Positions 53,375 to 61,654 of a DNA stretch of 64,000 bases are shown here, one piece after another. Numbering within the stretch: the first letter of the stretch is position 1; each line of letters begins with the position of its first letter. Location: positions 124,001 through 188,000 of the forward strand of contig CAWCJO010000016.1 of the NCBI GenBank assembly GCA_963795935.1, written 5' to 3'. Under the pieces are notes generated by a model. It saw nothing but the letters and a program-made list of their open reading frames with translations, was not told the origin of the DNA and made no database searches. A program made the position numbers and the translations under genes. This DNA is from JAICMB01 sp963795935 (lineage in GTDB: Bacteria; Acidobacteriota; Terriglobia; Bryobacterales; Bryobacteraceae).

Positions 53375-55905
53375 TTTACGCGCGGCGTATGTTTCAGCGC
53401 CGGATACGATTTGTCGTAGCCCTTGCTGTCCCACCACAAAATTTTATTCAGCGCGTCTTCGCGAATATCGTCGGGATGCCTCCAGTTCATCGCCAGCGAC
53501 TGTTCCGCCGCCCAGCGCCGACGGCCATCCAAAGACCGCAGCGGCGGATTCATCTCATCTAGCGCCTGTCTGGGCGTCAGAGCGACATACTCCGACGTAT
53601 CGGCATCGCTCGTGAACATGCTGTTCATCGCGCGCGCCGAAACCAGGAATCGCGTCTTGGCCGGAATCTTGAAAATTTCCTGGATCGTCCGCACCAGGCT
53701 CGTGTGGTTGTAATTGTTCGAATCCACCGTCTCCCGGCGGATGTGCGGCCCGATCGCCAGAGCCACGGTGCGGTGCCCGTCCACATGGTCCAGGCCGTTT
53801 TGCGCGTCGTCTTCCACCACCAGCACCAGGCTGTGCGGCCAGAAACTGCTCTTCGAGATCGCCTCCACCATGCGGCCCAACGCCAGATCGTTGTCCGCCA
53901 CCATGGCGCGCGGAACCGGCGAGCCCGGACGCGTCCCGTTGGTATGGTCCGCCGTCAAAGTAATGACCATCAGATTCGGAAGCCGCCCCGTCTTCTCAAA
54001 CTCGCCCAGATCGCGAATGAATTCAGAGGCGCGGATCTGGTCCGTCATGCTGGTCGTGTTGTTCGGATACCGTGGATCGATGTACTTCTCGAGCGCCGGA
54101 ACTCCGCTGTGCGATCCCACATGGGTCTCCCACGTCCCTTTCTTGTACAGGTTCCAGTAACCCGTCCAACCCAGCTCATCCCTTTCATCGATATCGACAG
54201 CGCTTTGCGTCCGGGGATCCCATTTCGCCGGAAGACAAAACTCGCCATAGATGCGAACGCCGAGAGGTTTCGTCGCCGACTGCCAGAAAAATCCCGTCGG
54301 CGCCACGGTAAGAGCGTCCGCCATGTTCCAGGCGTAGCCGCGCGGCGAGGCCGCAAACGCCCGTTCCACGTAATCGCTCACGAAGGCCTGCATCAACCAT
54401 TGATGGCCGTCGAAGCTGATCGCGCCCCCGGTATAGAAGTTGTCGAGCAGCACATACTTTTCCGCCAGCGCGTGGTGGTTCGGAGTCACATCGCGGCCGA
54501 ACATGCACAGCGCCGGATCGCTGTTGCCCTTGCCTATGTCGCCGAACACCTGGTCGTAAGTGCGGTTCTCCTTGACGATAAAAAACACGTGTTGAATCCC
54601 CAGCGAGGTTAGATTGGATATGCCGCCCGAGGACTCGAACTTCGGACTGTTGGCCGCCTCCACCTGCTCGGTTCCGCTGGCGATCTGGGCCGGCAGCGGC
54701 GCCGCAATCTTCAGAAGCGAGCCTTCATATTGCGTCGACTTGAAGGTGCCGTTCCCGATTGCGGTATTGCCCACGCCCTTGATGTTCAGCACGCGCAAAT
54801 CTCCGCTGGAATCGACGGCCACAGCCGAGGGAAACCAGCCCGCCGGAACCGCTCCTTGGACTTTCCAGCGCTTCCCCTCGCGCTCCACCACCGCGATGGC
54901 ATTGTTTCCGCCGCACGCCGCATACAGACGTTGGCCATCGGGCGAGAACGCCACCGCGATCGGCTGGCTCCCCAGCGTGCTCTCGGGATAGGACGGGATC
55001 TTCACGTCCGTGCGCGCGAGTGTATCGGAGTCGATCAGCGACACCGAATCGGAATGCCCATTGGCCACCGCCACCAGCGTCTCATCCGCGCTCACCCCCA
55101 TTAGCGACGGCGCCAGTCCCACGTTGATTTCCGTAATCTTGCCGTTCTTCGCGTCGATTACCGAGACCGTGCCCGAGGAGGTCGATCCCGTGATCGGATC
55201 CGTGACCACGGCCGTCCCGCTGCTTGCCGCCGTCGAGTCGTTCGGCCCGGCGATTTTTCCGCCGCGATTGGTCACGAAAATCTTGCCATGCCGCGGCAGG
55301 AACGCGACCGCAAACGGAGCGTTCCCCACGTTGACCATTTGAGTAACGGTGCGCCGAGCCGCGTCGATAACGGCCAGTTGATTCAGCCGGCTCATGGCCA
55401 CGTACGCCACCGTGCCGTCGGCGGAGAATGCAATCCCGCAAGGCTGCGGATGCCCTGAAAGCTCGATGCGCTCGTTGACTTCCGGCCCCCCCCGCGCCGA
55501 CAGCTTTTGAATGAAAATGCTGTCCGGTCCGTTACGGCTGGTCTCGCTGGCCCACAATTCGCGGTCGCCCGGCCGGAAAGCGATACCCGTATAAGAGGTG
55601 CTGCGCGTCTTGATGTCCGCCTCCAAAGCTCCCGAAACACCGTCGAACAGCATCACCCCGCGCGTGTTGAGTACCGCCAGCAGACGCTTCTGCGAATCGA
55701 ACGCCAGGTCCACCGGCCGCCCTTTAATCAGCGCCTGTGTTCCCCATGGGCGCAGCAGTTGATTCGTCGGAAGCAGATAGAATCCTTCCTGTTGCCTGCC
55801 CAGCGCGACGGTGCTTCGGAGCAGCGGGAAAATTCCTGTTTGGCGCGCGATGGCCGTTGCGGCGAGGGCGCACAGGCAGGCCGCAAGCAGAGATTTTGGA
55901 ATCAT
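53371..55905 (-). CDS. Exported phosphoesterase (phospholipase C-like) with beta-propeller
   Basis: About 845 residues from the ATG at 55905. Signal peptide: MIPKSLLAACLCALAATAIA. The first half is a YVTN-type beta-propeller (DLAFDSQKRLLAVLN, SGHPQPCGIAFSADGTVAYV, NVGNAPFAVAFLPRHGKIFV, PIAVAFSPDGQRLYAACGGN). The second half is a phosphoesterase/acid phosphatase of the phospholipase C type (VFFIVKENRTYDQVFGDIGK, VLVVEDDAQNGLDHVDGHRT). Such large proteins are common in Acidobacteriota; the substrate is unknown, possibly phospholipids or nucleic acids. It is the first gene of a three-hydrolase operon. Confidence 0.9.
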   Translation of the reverse strand: MIPKSLLAACLCALAATAIARQTGIFPLLRSTVALGRQQEGFYLLPTNQLLRPWGTQALIKGRPVDLAFDSQKRLLAVLNTRGVMLFDGVSGALEADIKTRSTSYTGIAFRPGDRELWASETSRNGPDSIFIQKLSARGGPEVNERIELSGHPQPCGIAFSADGTVAYVAMSRLNQLAVIDAARRTVTQMVNVGNAPFAVAFLPRHGKIFVTNRGGKIAGPNDSTAASSGTAVVTDPITGSTSSGTVSVIDAKNGKITEINVGLAPSLMGVSADETLVAVANGHSDSVSLIDSDTLARTDVKIPSYPESTLGSQPIAVAFSPDGQRLYAACGGNNAIAVVEREGKRWKVQGAVPAGWFPSAVAVDSSGDLRVLNIKGVGNTAIGNGTFKSTQYEGSLLKIAAPLPAQIASGTEQVEAANSPKFESSGGISNLTSLGIQHVFFIVKENRTYDQVFGDIGKGNSDPALCMFGRDVTPNHHALAEKYVLLDNFYTGGAISFDGHQWLMQAFVSDYVERAFAASPRGYAWNMADALTVAPTGFFWQSATKPLGVRIYGEFCLPAKWDPRTQSAVDIDERDELGWTGYWNLYKKGTWETHVGSHSGVPALEKYIDPRYPNNTTSMTDQIRASEFIRDLGEFEKTGRLPNLMVITLTADHTNGTRPGSPVPRAMVADNDLALGRMVEAISKSSFWPHSLVLVVEDDAQNGLDHVDGHRTVALAIGPHIRRETVDSNNYNHTSLVRTIQEIFKIPAKTRFLVSARAMNSMFTSDADTSEYVALTPRQALDEMNPPLRSLDGRRRWAAEQSLAMNWRHPDDIREDALNKILWWDSKGYDKSYPALKHTPRVK

Positions 55906-56039
55906 GGGAACACATTTATTCTGCCACGTCCGCGCCCCGAAAAAACTGGGAAACAGCCCCACGGCGCCCCAGCGTCCTCTATTCGGAGGCCTCTGTGCAA
56001 CAGGAGCGGGAGCAACTAACGCAGGCAAGTCCTATATCG

Positions 56040-57164
56040 ATGCAGCGATTAAAAGAATTAAGCGCCGTCGAGGCGCCATGCATCACCATCCTCCTTTCCT
56101 TGCCTCATCAAGACACCCGGGAGATGTCCCTCAAGGTGAAAAAGACCGTTCAGGATCTTGAGGACAAGCTAAGCCAACGCGGCATGCGGCGCGACGCCCT
56201 CGACGATCTAATGGCTCCGCTGCGCGAATTTGGGACCCAAATCGAGGAGGATCGCGAACACAACAGCGTAGTGATCTTGCGTTCCCCCGACCTCTTCGAG
56301 CACTACTATCTCCCCCACGAAGTGGAAGACTGCGTGGCTGTGTCGGAGCACTTCCTGATCTCCCCGCTGCTCCCGGTCGTCGAAGAGAGCCGGCCGTTCT
56401 ACATCCTGGCCCTAAGTCAGAAATATATCCGCCTGCTCCGCTGCACCAACACGGCATCGGAAGAAGTGGACCTGCCGCCCGCCATCCCGCGCGATCTGGA
56501 CGAATTCATCGGAACCGAAAAGCCCGATCATGTCCTCGATAACGCCAGCGCCGGCGGCCCATCCATCGGCTCGGGCCGCGTCATGTTCGGTACGGGCAAC
56601 GACAAGGAACGCCGCGACCAGTATCTCCTGCACTTTTACAAGCGCGTGGACGACGGCATCACGGAGCTGCTCAAGAACGACTCGGCCCCTGTGGTGCTCG
56701 CCGGCGTCGATTACGAATTGTCGCTCTATCGCAACGAGAGCAAGTTTCCCAGACTCGTCGAAGACGGCGTGCACGGCGCTCCCGATGGACTAAAGGGCGG
56801 CGAGCTGCACAAGCGCGCCCTCGAGGTCCTCGCAGCCTATCGCGACAAGAACGTCGACGCCGCGCTCGTCCTATACGAGCAATTCGGCGGCTCCCCAAGA
56901 AGCTCCGTAAGCCTCAAGGAGATCGTCAAAGCCGCCTACGATGGCCGCGTCCTGCACCTCTTAATCGCCCACGGCGAGCGCCATATGGGCAACTTCGACG
57001 AGATGACCCATAAGGTTCGCGCGCATCGCGAGGAACAACCCGGCGACGAGGATCTCATCAACGCCGCTGCCGTCGAGACCATCAGGCACGCGGGCAATGT
57101 ATTCGTGATCGCGCGCAACAAGGTGCCCCACGGCGGCCAAATGGCGGCGGTCATGCGGTATTGA
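56040..57164 (+). CDS. Bacterial archaeo-eukaryotic release-factor-like protein (baeRF)
   Basis: About 374 residues from the ATG at 56040; a GTG at 55995 would add 15. The order of domains (PCITILLSLPHQDTREMSLK, DREHNSVVILRSPDLFEHYY, PFYILALSQKYIRLLRCTNT, and the C-terminal VLHLLIAHGERHMGNFDEMT) matches bacterial homologues of eRF1/Pelota domains 2-3. These are proposed to act on stalled or stress-modified ribosomes, but their function is untested. The catalytic GGQ loop of eRF1 is not seen. It is followed 6 bases later by a DUF2071 gene. Confidence 0.75.
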   Translation: MQRLKELSAVEAPCITILLSLPHQDTREMSLKVKKTVQDLEDKLSQRGMRRDALDDLMAPLREFGTQIEEDREHNSVVILRSPDLFEHYYLPHEVEDCVAVSEHFLISPLLPVVEESRPFYILALSQKYIRLLRCTNTASEEVDLPPAIPRDLDEFIGTEKPDHVLDNASAGGPSIGSGRVMFGTGNDKERRDQYLLHFYKRVDDGITELLKNDSAPVVLAGVDYELSLYRNESKFPRLVEDGVHGAPDGLKGGELHKRALEVLAAYRDKNVDAALVLYEQFGGSPRSSVSLKEIVKAAYDGRVLHLLIAHGERHMGNFDEMTHKVRAHREEQPGDEDLINAAAVETIRHAGNVFVIARNKVPHGGQMAAVMRY

Positions 57165-57170
57165 TGAAGC

Positions 57171-57902
57171 TTGAGCGAAGTCAGCCCCTTTCCGCCGCGC
57201 CCCGTCGATCGTCCGCTCCTGTTCCAGAGCTGGAACTGGCTCACGTTCCTGCACTGGTCCTATCCGGTCGAGATCGTCCAACGAATCTTGCCGCCCGGTC
57301 TCACCGTAGACTACTTTGACGGCCTCGCCTGGGTCGGATTGGTGCCCTTCGAGATCAACGGCCTGCGCCTGCCCTATATGCGCCCCGTCCCCTGGATCTC
57401 TTCCTTTCCCGAGACCAACGTCAGGACCTACGTCCGCGACCGCAACGGAGATCGCGGCCTCTGGTTTCTCTCGCTCGACGCCGACCGCCTCGCCGCCGTC
57501 GCCGGCGCCCGCACCGGATTCCGGCTGCCCTACCAATGGGCCAAGATGAAGGTCGCCCGCAACGGCAATTGCGTGCATTACACAAGCGCGCGCAACGGCC
57601 TGCTCGCCGCGCGCCCCGCGCATTCCGACATCGAAATTGAAATCGGCGACCTCTTCTCTCCCTCCGAATTGGCCCCCCGCGACCACTTCCTGACGGCCCT
57701 GTTCCGCCTCTATTCCTGCTTCGGAGGGCGATTAGGCTACGTGCAAGTGGAACACCCCCCCTGGCCCCTCTTCCACGCTCGCATCTTAAAACTGCAACAG
57801 AACCTGATCGCCGCCAACGGCCTCCCCGACCCCTCCAGCGTCCCCTTGGTCCATTACTCCCCCGGCGTGGACGTGAAAGTCTCTCAAATAACCATGCTCT
57901 AG
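57171..57902 (+). CDS. DUF2071 (YqjF-like) protein
   Basis: A 243-residue protein of the PF09844 family: LLFQSWNWLTFLHWSYPVEI, QRILPPGLTVDYFDGLAWVG, FPETNVRTYVRDRNGDRGLW and FSLDAD-type segments are typical. YqjF in E. coli and its homologues have no firm activity. The start appears to be a TTG at 57171; ATG at 57165 is out of frame. It is coupled to the baeRF gene by a 6-base gap. Confidence 0.88.
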   Translation: MSEVSPFPPRPVDRPLLFQSWNWLTFLHWSYPVEIVQRILPPGLTVDYFDGLAWVGLVPFEINGLRLPYMRPVPWISSFPETNVRTYVRDRNGDRGLWFLSLDADRLAAVAGARTGFRLPYQWAKMKVARNGNCVHYTSARNGLLAARPAHSDIEIEIGDLFSPSELAPRDHFLTALFRLYSCFGGRLGYVQVEHPPWPLFHARILKLQQNLIAANGLPDPSSVPLVHYSPGVDVKVSQITML

Positions 57903-57948
57903 CCGCCGGCAAGCCGCAACGATTCGCGGAGACAGCCCGCTGGTCTAA

Positions 57949-58104
57949 TCAGGAATCCCAGGGATTCTCGCCGATGCGGAAGTTACGCCGCACGTAATCC
58001 CGCATCTCCGATGCCGACCGCCGCCTTTCCCGGCGCGCGCGCAATCCCGCGATCAGCGCCACGGAGGCCAGCAGCACGCCTATTCCGCCAATCCAGGACA
58101 GCAT
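57949..58104 (-). CDS. Small single-pass membrane protein upstream of nothing recognised
   Basis: A 51-residue frame on the minus strand: MLSWIGGIGVLLASVALIAG forms one membrane helix, then a highly basic stretch (LRARRERRRSASEM) and an end DYVRRNFRIGENPWDS. The start is the ATG at 58104 and the stop the TGA at 57949-57951. It lies 18 bases after the bactofilin gene on the same strand and could be co-transcribed with it. The layout (helix plus positive cytoplasmic tail) suggests a real small membrane protein. I know no family. Confidence 0.5.
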   Translation of the reverse strand: MLSWIGGIGVLLASVALIAGLRARRERRRSASEMRDYVRRNFRIGENPWDS

Positions 58105-58122
58105 CGCGTTCCCGCCTTCGAG

Positions 58123-58557
58123 CTATGCCCCCGGGCCTTTGCGAATGTCGATGCCGCCCTTGAAGTACGCCCCGTCTTCAATCACGATGCCGGCGGTTTG
58201 CACATCGCCCACCAGTTGTGCGTCTTTTCGGATGAAAACTTTTTCCGTCGCCTCCACGCTGCCCTTCATCTTTCCCATCACCACCACTTCGCGCGCCTTC
58301 ACGCCGTTCGTTTGCAGATTTCCTTTCGGCCCGATGGTCAGCCGGTGTCCCACCGCTTCGACCACCCCCGTAACCTCGCCTTCAATGGTCAAATCTTCCT
58401 GGCTGTAGATCTCGCCTTTCACCACCACGCTGGGACCCAGCACGGCCGTCGATCTGGGCGCCTCGGCCGCGCGTGGCGGCGTTGGCGCGGGCGCTGCATT
58501 CGGGGCCGGCGCCGTTCCTGGCTGGCGCGGATCGCCTTCGTTACGCTTGTTCCACAT
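58123..58557 (-). CDS. Bactofilin cytoskeletal protein
   Basis: A 144-residue bactofilin (PF04519). A Pro/Ala-rich N-terminal tail (GTAPAPNAAPAPTPPRAAEA) leads to the right-handed beta-helix core: VLGPSVVVKGEIYSQEDLTI, GEVTGVVEAVGHRLTIGPKG, VKAREVVVMGKMKGSVEATE, VFIRKDAQLVGDVQTAGIVI. Bactofilins polymerise without nucleotide and act in cell shape, stalk or pole organisation and peptidoglycan placement. A small membrane protein follows. Confidence 0.93.
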   Translation of the reverse strand: MWNKRNEGDPRQPGTAPAPNAAPAPTPPRAAEAPRSTAVLGPSVVVKGEIYSQEDLTIEGEVTGVVEAVGHRLTIGPKGNLQTNGVKAREVVVMGKMKGSVEATEKVFIRKDAQLVGDVQTAGIVIEDGAYFKGGIDIRKGPGA

Positions 58558-58633
58558 AATAAGAGAGCTCCTCTAGAAAAAGTATGATCTGATACTGAAT
58601 CGTCTATCCATTGTCGCCTGGATTCTTCGAGAA

Positions 58634-59581
58634 TCACAGCGTCCGAATCAGATCCAGGTCCACGTTCCCGCCCGACACGATCGTCCCCACCCGTCGGCCC
58701 TTCGCCGCGACCCTGCCGCACAGCATGGCAGCACACGTCGCCGCCCCGCTTGGTTCCACCAGCAGCTTCATTCGCGTCAGAAAAAATCGCATCGCCTCGC
58801 GCATTTCATTATCCGACACCAGCACGATGTCGTCCACCAGACGCTCGACAATCGGGAACGTCACCGCTCCCGGCTTTTGCGCGCGCAAACCGTCGGCGAT
58901 CGTCCCGGGCGGCGGAATCTCTACGCGATGCCCCTCGCGCCGCGACAGATACGTATCGTTGCCGTCCTCTGGCTCCACGCCGATCACGCGCATCTCTGGG
59001 CGCAGCGCTTTCGCCACCGTCGCCGATCCCGCGATCAGCCCCCCGCCGCCGATGCAGACAACTAGCGTGTCCAGGTCCTCAACCTCTTCCAGCAATTCGA
59101 GCGCGGCCGTCCCTTGTCCGGCAATCGTCCACTCATGGTCGTACGGCGGCACGAGGGTCGCCCCGGTTTCCTCCGAGATCCGTTTCCCGATCTCCTCGCG
59201 ATTCTCCCTCAGGCGGTCGTAAGATACAACGCGCGCGCCGTAGCCGCGCGTGGCCTCGATCTTCGATCGCGGAGCGTCGCCCGGCATCGCGATCGTCGCC
59301 GGAATGCCCAGCGATCCCGCCGCAATCGCCACCGCTTGCGCGTGATTGCCGGAGGAGTAGGCGACAACGCCCCGCCCCAGCTCCCCTTTCGGCATGGAAT
59401 AGATAAAATTCGCGGCCCCGCGGATCTTGAACGCTCCTCCGCGCTGCAGGTTTTCGCACTTGAAGAATACCTCCGCTCCCGTTCGCTCGTTAAAACTGCG
59501 CGAGGTCAGAACGGGCGTACGGTGCGCGATCGCGGCGATTCGCGCCGCCGCTTCCCGAATATCCGCTAAGGCGACGCCCAC
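58634..59581 (-). CDS. Threonine dehydratase/serine racemase-like PLP enzyme
   Basis: A 315-residue fold-type II PLP enzyme. The PLP lysine is in the GAFKIRGAANF segment, the substrate-binding SSGNHAQAVAIAAG follows, and the glycine-rich phosphate loop is CIGGGGLIAG. There is no C-terminal ACT regulatory domain, so it is of the short catabolic or serine racemase type. I choose the GTG at 59581, five bases after the stop of the 2-hydroxyacid dehydrogenase, giving the normal length. Threonine deamination yields 2-oxobutyrate, a possible substrate for that dehydrogenase. Confidence 0.9.
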   Translation of the reverse strand: MGVALADIREAAARIAAIAHRTPVLTSRSFNERTGAEVFFKCENLQRGGAFKIRGAANFIYSMPKGELGRGVVAYSSGNHAQAVAIAAGSLGIPATIAMPGDAPRSKIEATRGYGARVVSYDRLRENREEIGKRISEETGATLVPPYDHEWTIAGQGTAALELLEEVEDLDTLVVCIGGGGLIAGSATVAKALRPEMRVIGVEPEDGNDTYLSRREGHRVEIPPPGTIADGLRAQKPGAVTFPIVERLVDDIVLVSDNEMREAMRFFLTRMKLLVEPSGAATCAAMLCGRVAAKGRRVGTIVSGGNVDLDLIRTL

Positions 59582-59586
59582 GCGCC

Positions 59587-60555
59587 TCAATACCCCGCTC
59601 TTTTGTCGACCAGGTTCTCCAGCGGCTCTCCCGCCTGGAAATGCCGGAAATTCACGATGAATCTTTTCATCGCCAGGTTGATCCATCCCGCCACGTGGTC
59701 CGCGCAGTGCGGCGAAAGCAGCACGTTCTCCAAGCGGTAGAAAGGGTGGCCAGCCGGCAGCGGCTCGTGGTCGAAAACATCCAGCGCCGCGCCTTTGATC
59801 CGTTTCTCTTCGAGCGCGCGGATCAGCGCCGCCTCCACCACGATCGGACCGCGTCCTATGTTAATGACCACGGCATCCCCCTTCAGCGCCGTCAGCTCCG
59901 CTTCGCCGATCATCCCTCGGGTTTCCCTTGTGAGCGGCGCCGATACCAGCAAATAGTCGCATCCGGCAAGCATTTCGCGCAAGCCATCCCGCGCGTATAC
60001 GGCGGCCAACAACGGCTCCTCGCCCGGCAACGGAGTCCGGCGCCGCAATGCCGTAATTTTCATTCCGAGAGCGCCGGCCAGCCTTGCCGACTTACGGCCG
60101 ATATCGCCGTAACCAACGATCGCCAACGTCGTGCCCCGCACCGCCGCAATGTCGAACGGCGACCACTTTCCCGCCGCCTGGTTCCGCGCCATGCGCCGCA
60201 AATCCTTGGCGAAATAAAGCACCGCCGCGGCCACGAACTCCGCCAGTACGTCGCTGAAAACGCCCCGCCCGTTCGTAAGCGGGATGCGGCTCGCCACCAC
60301 TTCCGGCGACAGCACATCCTCCACGCCCGTCGACATGTTGTGAATCCATTGCGCTTTAGACGCCAGCGGGAAAACGTCGCGGAAAAGAGCCCCATGGAAA
60401 CCCCCGTTCAGCACGACATCCGCTTCGGGAAGCGCGGTCCGCAGTTCGCCGGCTTGGTCCGAGACGGTGATGTCCACTCCTGGTAGAAGTTGCTCCAGCA
60501 TCCGCAAGTGCGGAGCCGCCGGATCGCCGATCGCGACCAGCTTCAACGGGCGCAT
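59587..60555 (-). CDS. D-2-hydroxyacid dehydrogenase (NAD-binding)
   Basis: A 322-residue oxidoreductase of the D-isomer-specific 2-hydroxyacid dehydrogenase family. The nucleotide-binding loop is GTTLAIVGYGDIGRKSARLA. Catalytic residues appear in NIGRGPIVVEAALIRALEEK (Arg), the Glu of DVFDHEPLPAGHPFYRLENV and SPHCADHV (His). The ATG at 60555 is taken in place of one six codons upstream. It is coupled to the threonine dehydratase gene by a 5-base gap. Substrate is unknown; glyoxylate, hydroxypyruvate or oxobutyrate are candidates. Confidence 0.9.
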   Translation of the reverse strand: MRPLKLVAIGDPAAPHLRMLEQLLPGVDITVSDQAGELRTALPEADVVLNGGFHGALFRDVFPLASKAQWIHNMSTGVEDVLSPEVVASRIPLTNGRGVFSDVLAEFVAAAVLYFAKDLRRMARNQAAGKWSPFDIAAVRGTTLAIVGYGDIGRKSARLAGALGMKITALRRRTPLPGEEPLLAAVYARDGLREMLAGCDYLLVSAPLTRETRGMIGEAELTALKGDAVVINIGRGPIVVEAALIRALEEKRIKGAALDVFDHEPLPAGHPFYRLENVLLSPHCADHVAGWINLAMKRFIVNFRHFQAGEPLENLVDKRAGY

Positions 60556-60717
60556 GAACGAGGAAGATAACACAGCCGCGAAAACAGGCTGAAGGAGTCT
60601 CTGCGGACTGCGGCGTCTGAATCCCAGTGTACGTGTGTCCGCCGGAATGGCGTTTTCGGGCGCCTCGAAAGTCGCGGCTTCCCAGGCGGCCGAGCCGTCG
60701 TACAGCCTGCGGCGCGC

Positions 60718-61578
60718 TTAGCTCAGCAACTCCGCCAGACTCTTCGCCTCCAGCAGACGCAGCGCCAATTCTTTGAGATCCGCGGCCCCCAGCTTCGTAA
60801 GCCGCTCATCGGCCCACGCCGGAATCGCGCCGAAACGCTTCTCCATGAGACTGCGGAGAATCGTCAGCTCGCCTTTCAGCTCGCCTTTCAGCTCGCCTTC
60901 CTGCCTGCCTTCCTGCCTGCCTTCCTGCCTGCCTTCCTGCCGCCCTCGCTTATATTCACGGCCGAGAACCTTGTTCTCCAGAATGTCGAAATGAATCGGC
61001 ATTTTACTGATCTCCTCTTCCACCGCTTCTTCCAACCCACGCAAACCCGCCAAGGCCAACAGCGTCCCCAACGCCCGCTCTCGTTCAACCGGCTCCAAAC
61101 CGGAGATCCGGCTGACAATCTCGCGAATCGCGGCAGTCCGTTCCTTCCAGCGCGCCAGGATCGCGATTACATTATCTCCAACTTGATCGCTCGCCAGCAA
61201 TTGCTCGGCATCCAGATCGCGTATGTCCACCAGCGTATAGCGGAACGAAAAGTTTTCGCCCTTCAATTCGCTTCGCATGCGCAACGGCGCCTCCCCAACG
61301 TAGAGGACGGCCTGCCGCGGAAACCGCGCGAACTGCCGGTAGATTCCAATGCAGTATTCCAGCATTCGCAGAGGCATGTTCGCATCGTTGCCGCTTTGCA
61401 GCTCGATATGCACCAGCATCCCGCCGGAGGTTTCTCCCAGCAGATCCGCGCGAGGATTCTGGATGCGGGGCAATTCCATGTCAAGCCACGTCTCGACCTG
61501 CGCGCCCACAAGTCGCTGAATGGTCCTCTGGGCGAATCCCCGCAGCAGAATCTTCAGCGCGATGTCGTACTCCTGCAT
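60718..61578 (-). CDS. Rpn-like PD-(D/E)XK nuclease/DUF4351 protein with variable repeat linker
   Basis: A 286-residue protein. N-terminal MQEYDIALKILLRGFAQRTI and NPRADLLGETSGGMLVHIEL with a following Gln is the D...E-x-Q nuclease core of the Rpn (recombination-promoting nuclease/putative transposase) family. The helical middle leads to a tandem array of 4-residue units (GRQE x4, GELK x2), then the DUF4351-like C-terminus (LRSLMEKRFGAIPAWADERL, LKELALRLLEAKSLAELL). Rpn proteins nick DNA; some are used in phage defence. The ATG at 61578 is divergent from the cystathionine gamma-synthase-like gene. Confidence 0.88.
   Translation of the reverse strand: MQEYDIALKILLRGFAQRTIQRLVGAQVETWLDMELPRIQNPRADLLGETSGGMLVHIELQSGNDANMPLRMLEYCIGIYRQFARFPRQAVLYVGEAPLRMRSELKGENFSFRYTLVDIRDLDAEQLLASDQVGDNVIAILARWKERTAAIREIVSRISGLEPVERERALGTLLALAGLRGLEEAVEEEISKMPIHFDILENKVLGREYKRGRQEGRQEGRQEGRQEGELKGELKGELTILRSLMEKRFGAIPAWADERLTKLGAADLKELALRLLEAKSLAELLS
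60866..60943 (-). repeat. 12-bp tandem repeats in the Rpn-like gene
   Basis: Two neighbouring arrays of 12-bp units: CTGCCTGCCTTC about four times (reads GRQE on the minus strand), and TCGCCTTTCAGC about three times (reads GELK). The period is a multiple of three, so gain or loss of units keeps the frame and changes only the linker length. Confidence 0.85.
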
Positions 61579-61654
61579 GACCGATTCTCGCCTATTGCCG
61601 GTCTCTCGCAAGCGCCGCGGCGAGGCCCTTTGGGCGCCCCGCTAAACTGGCAAT

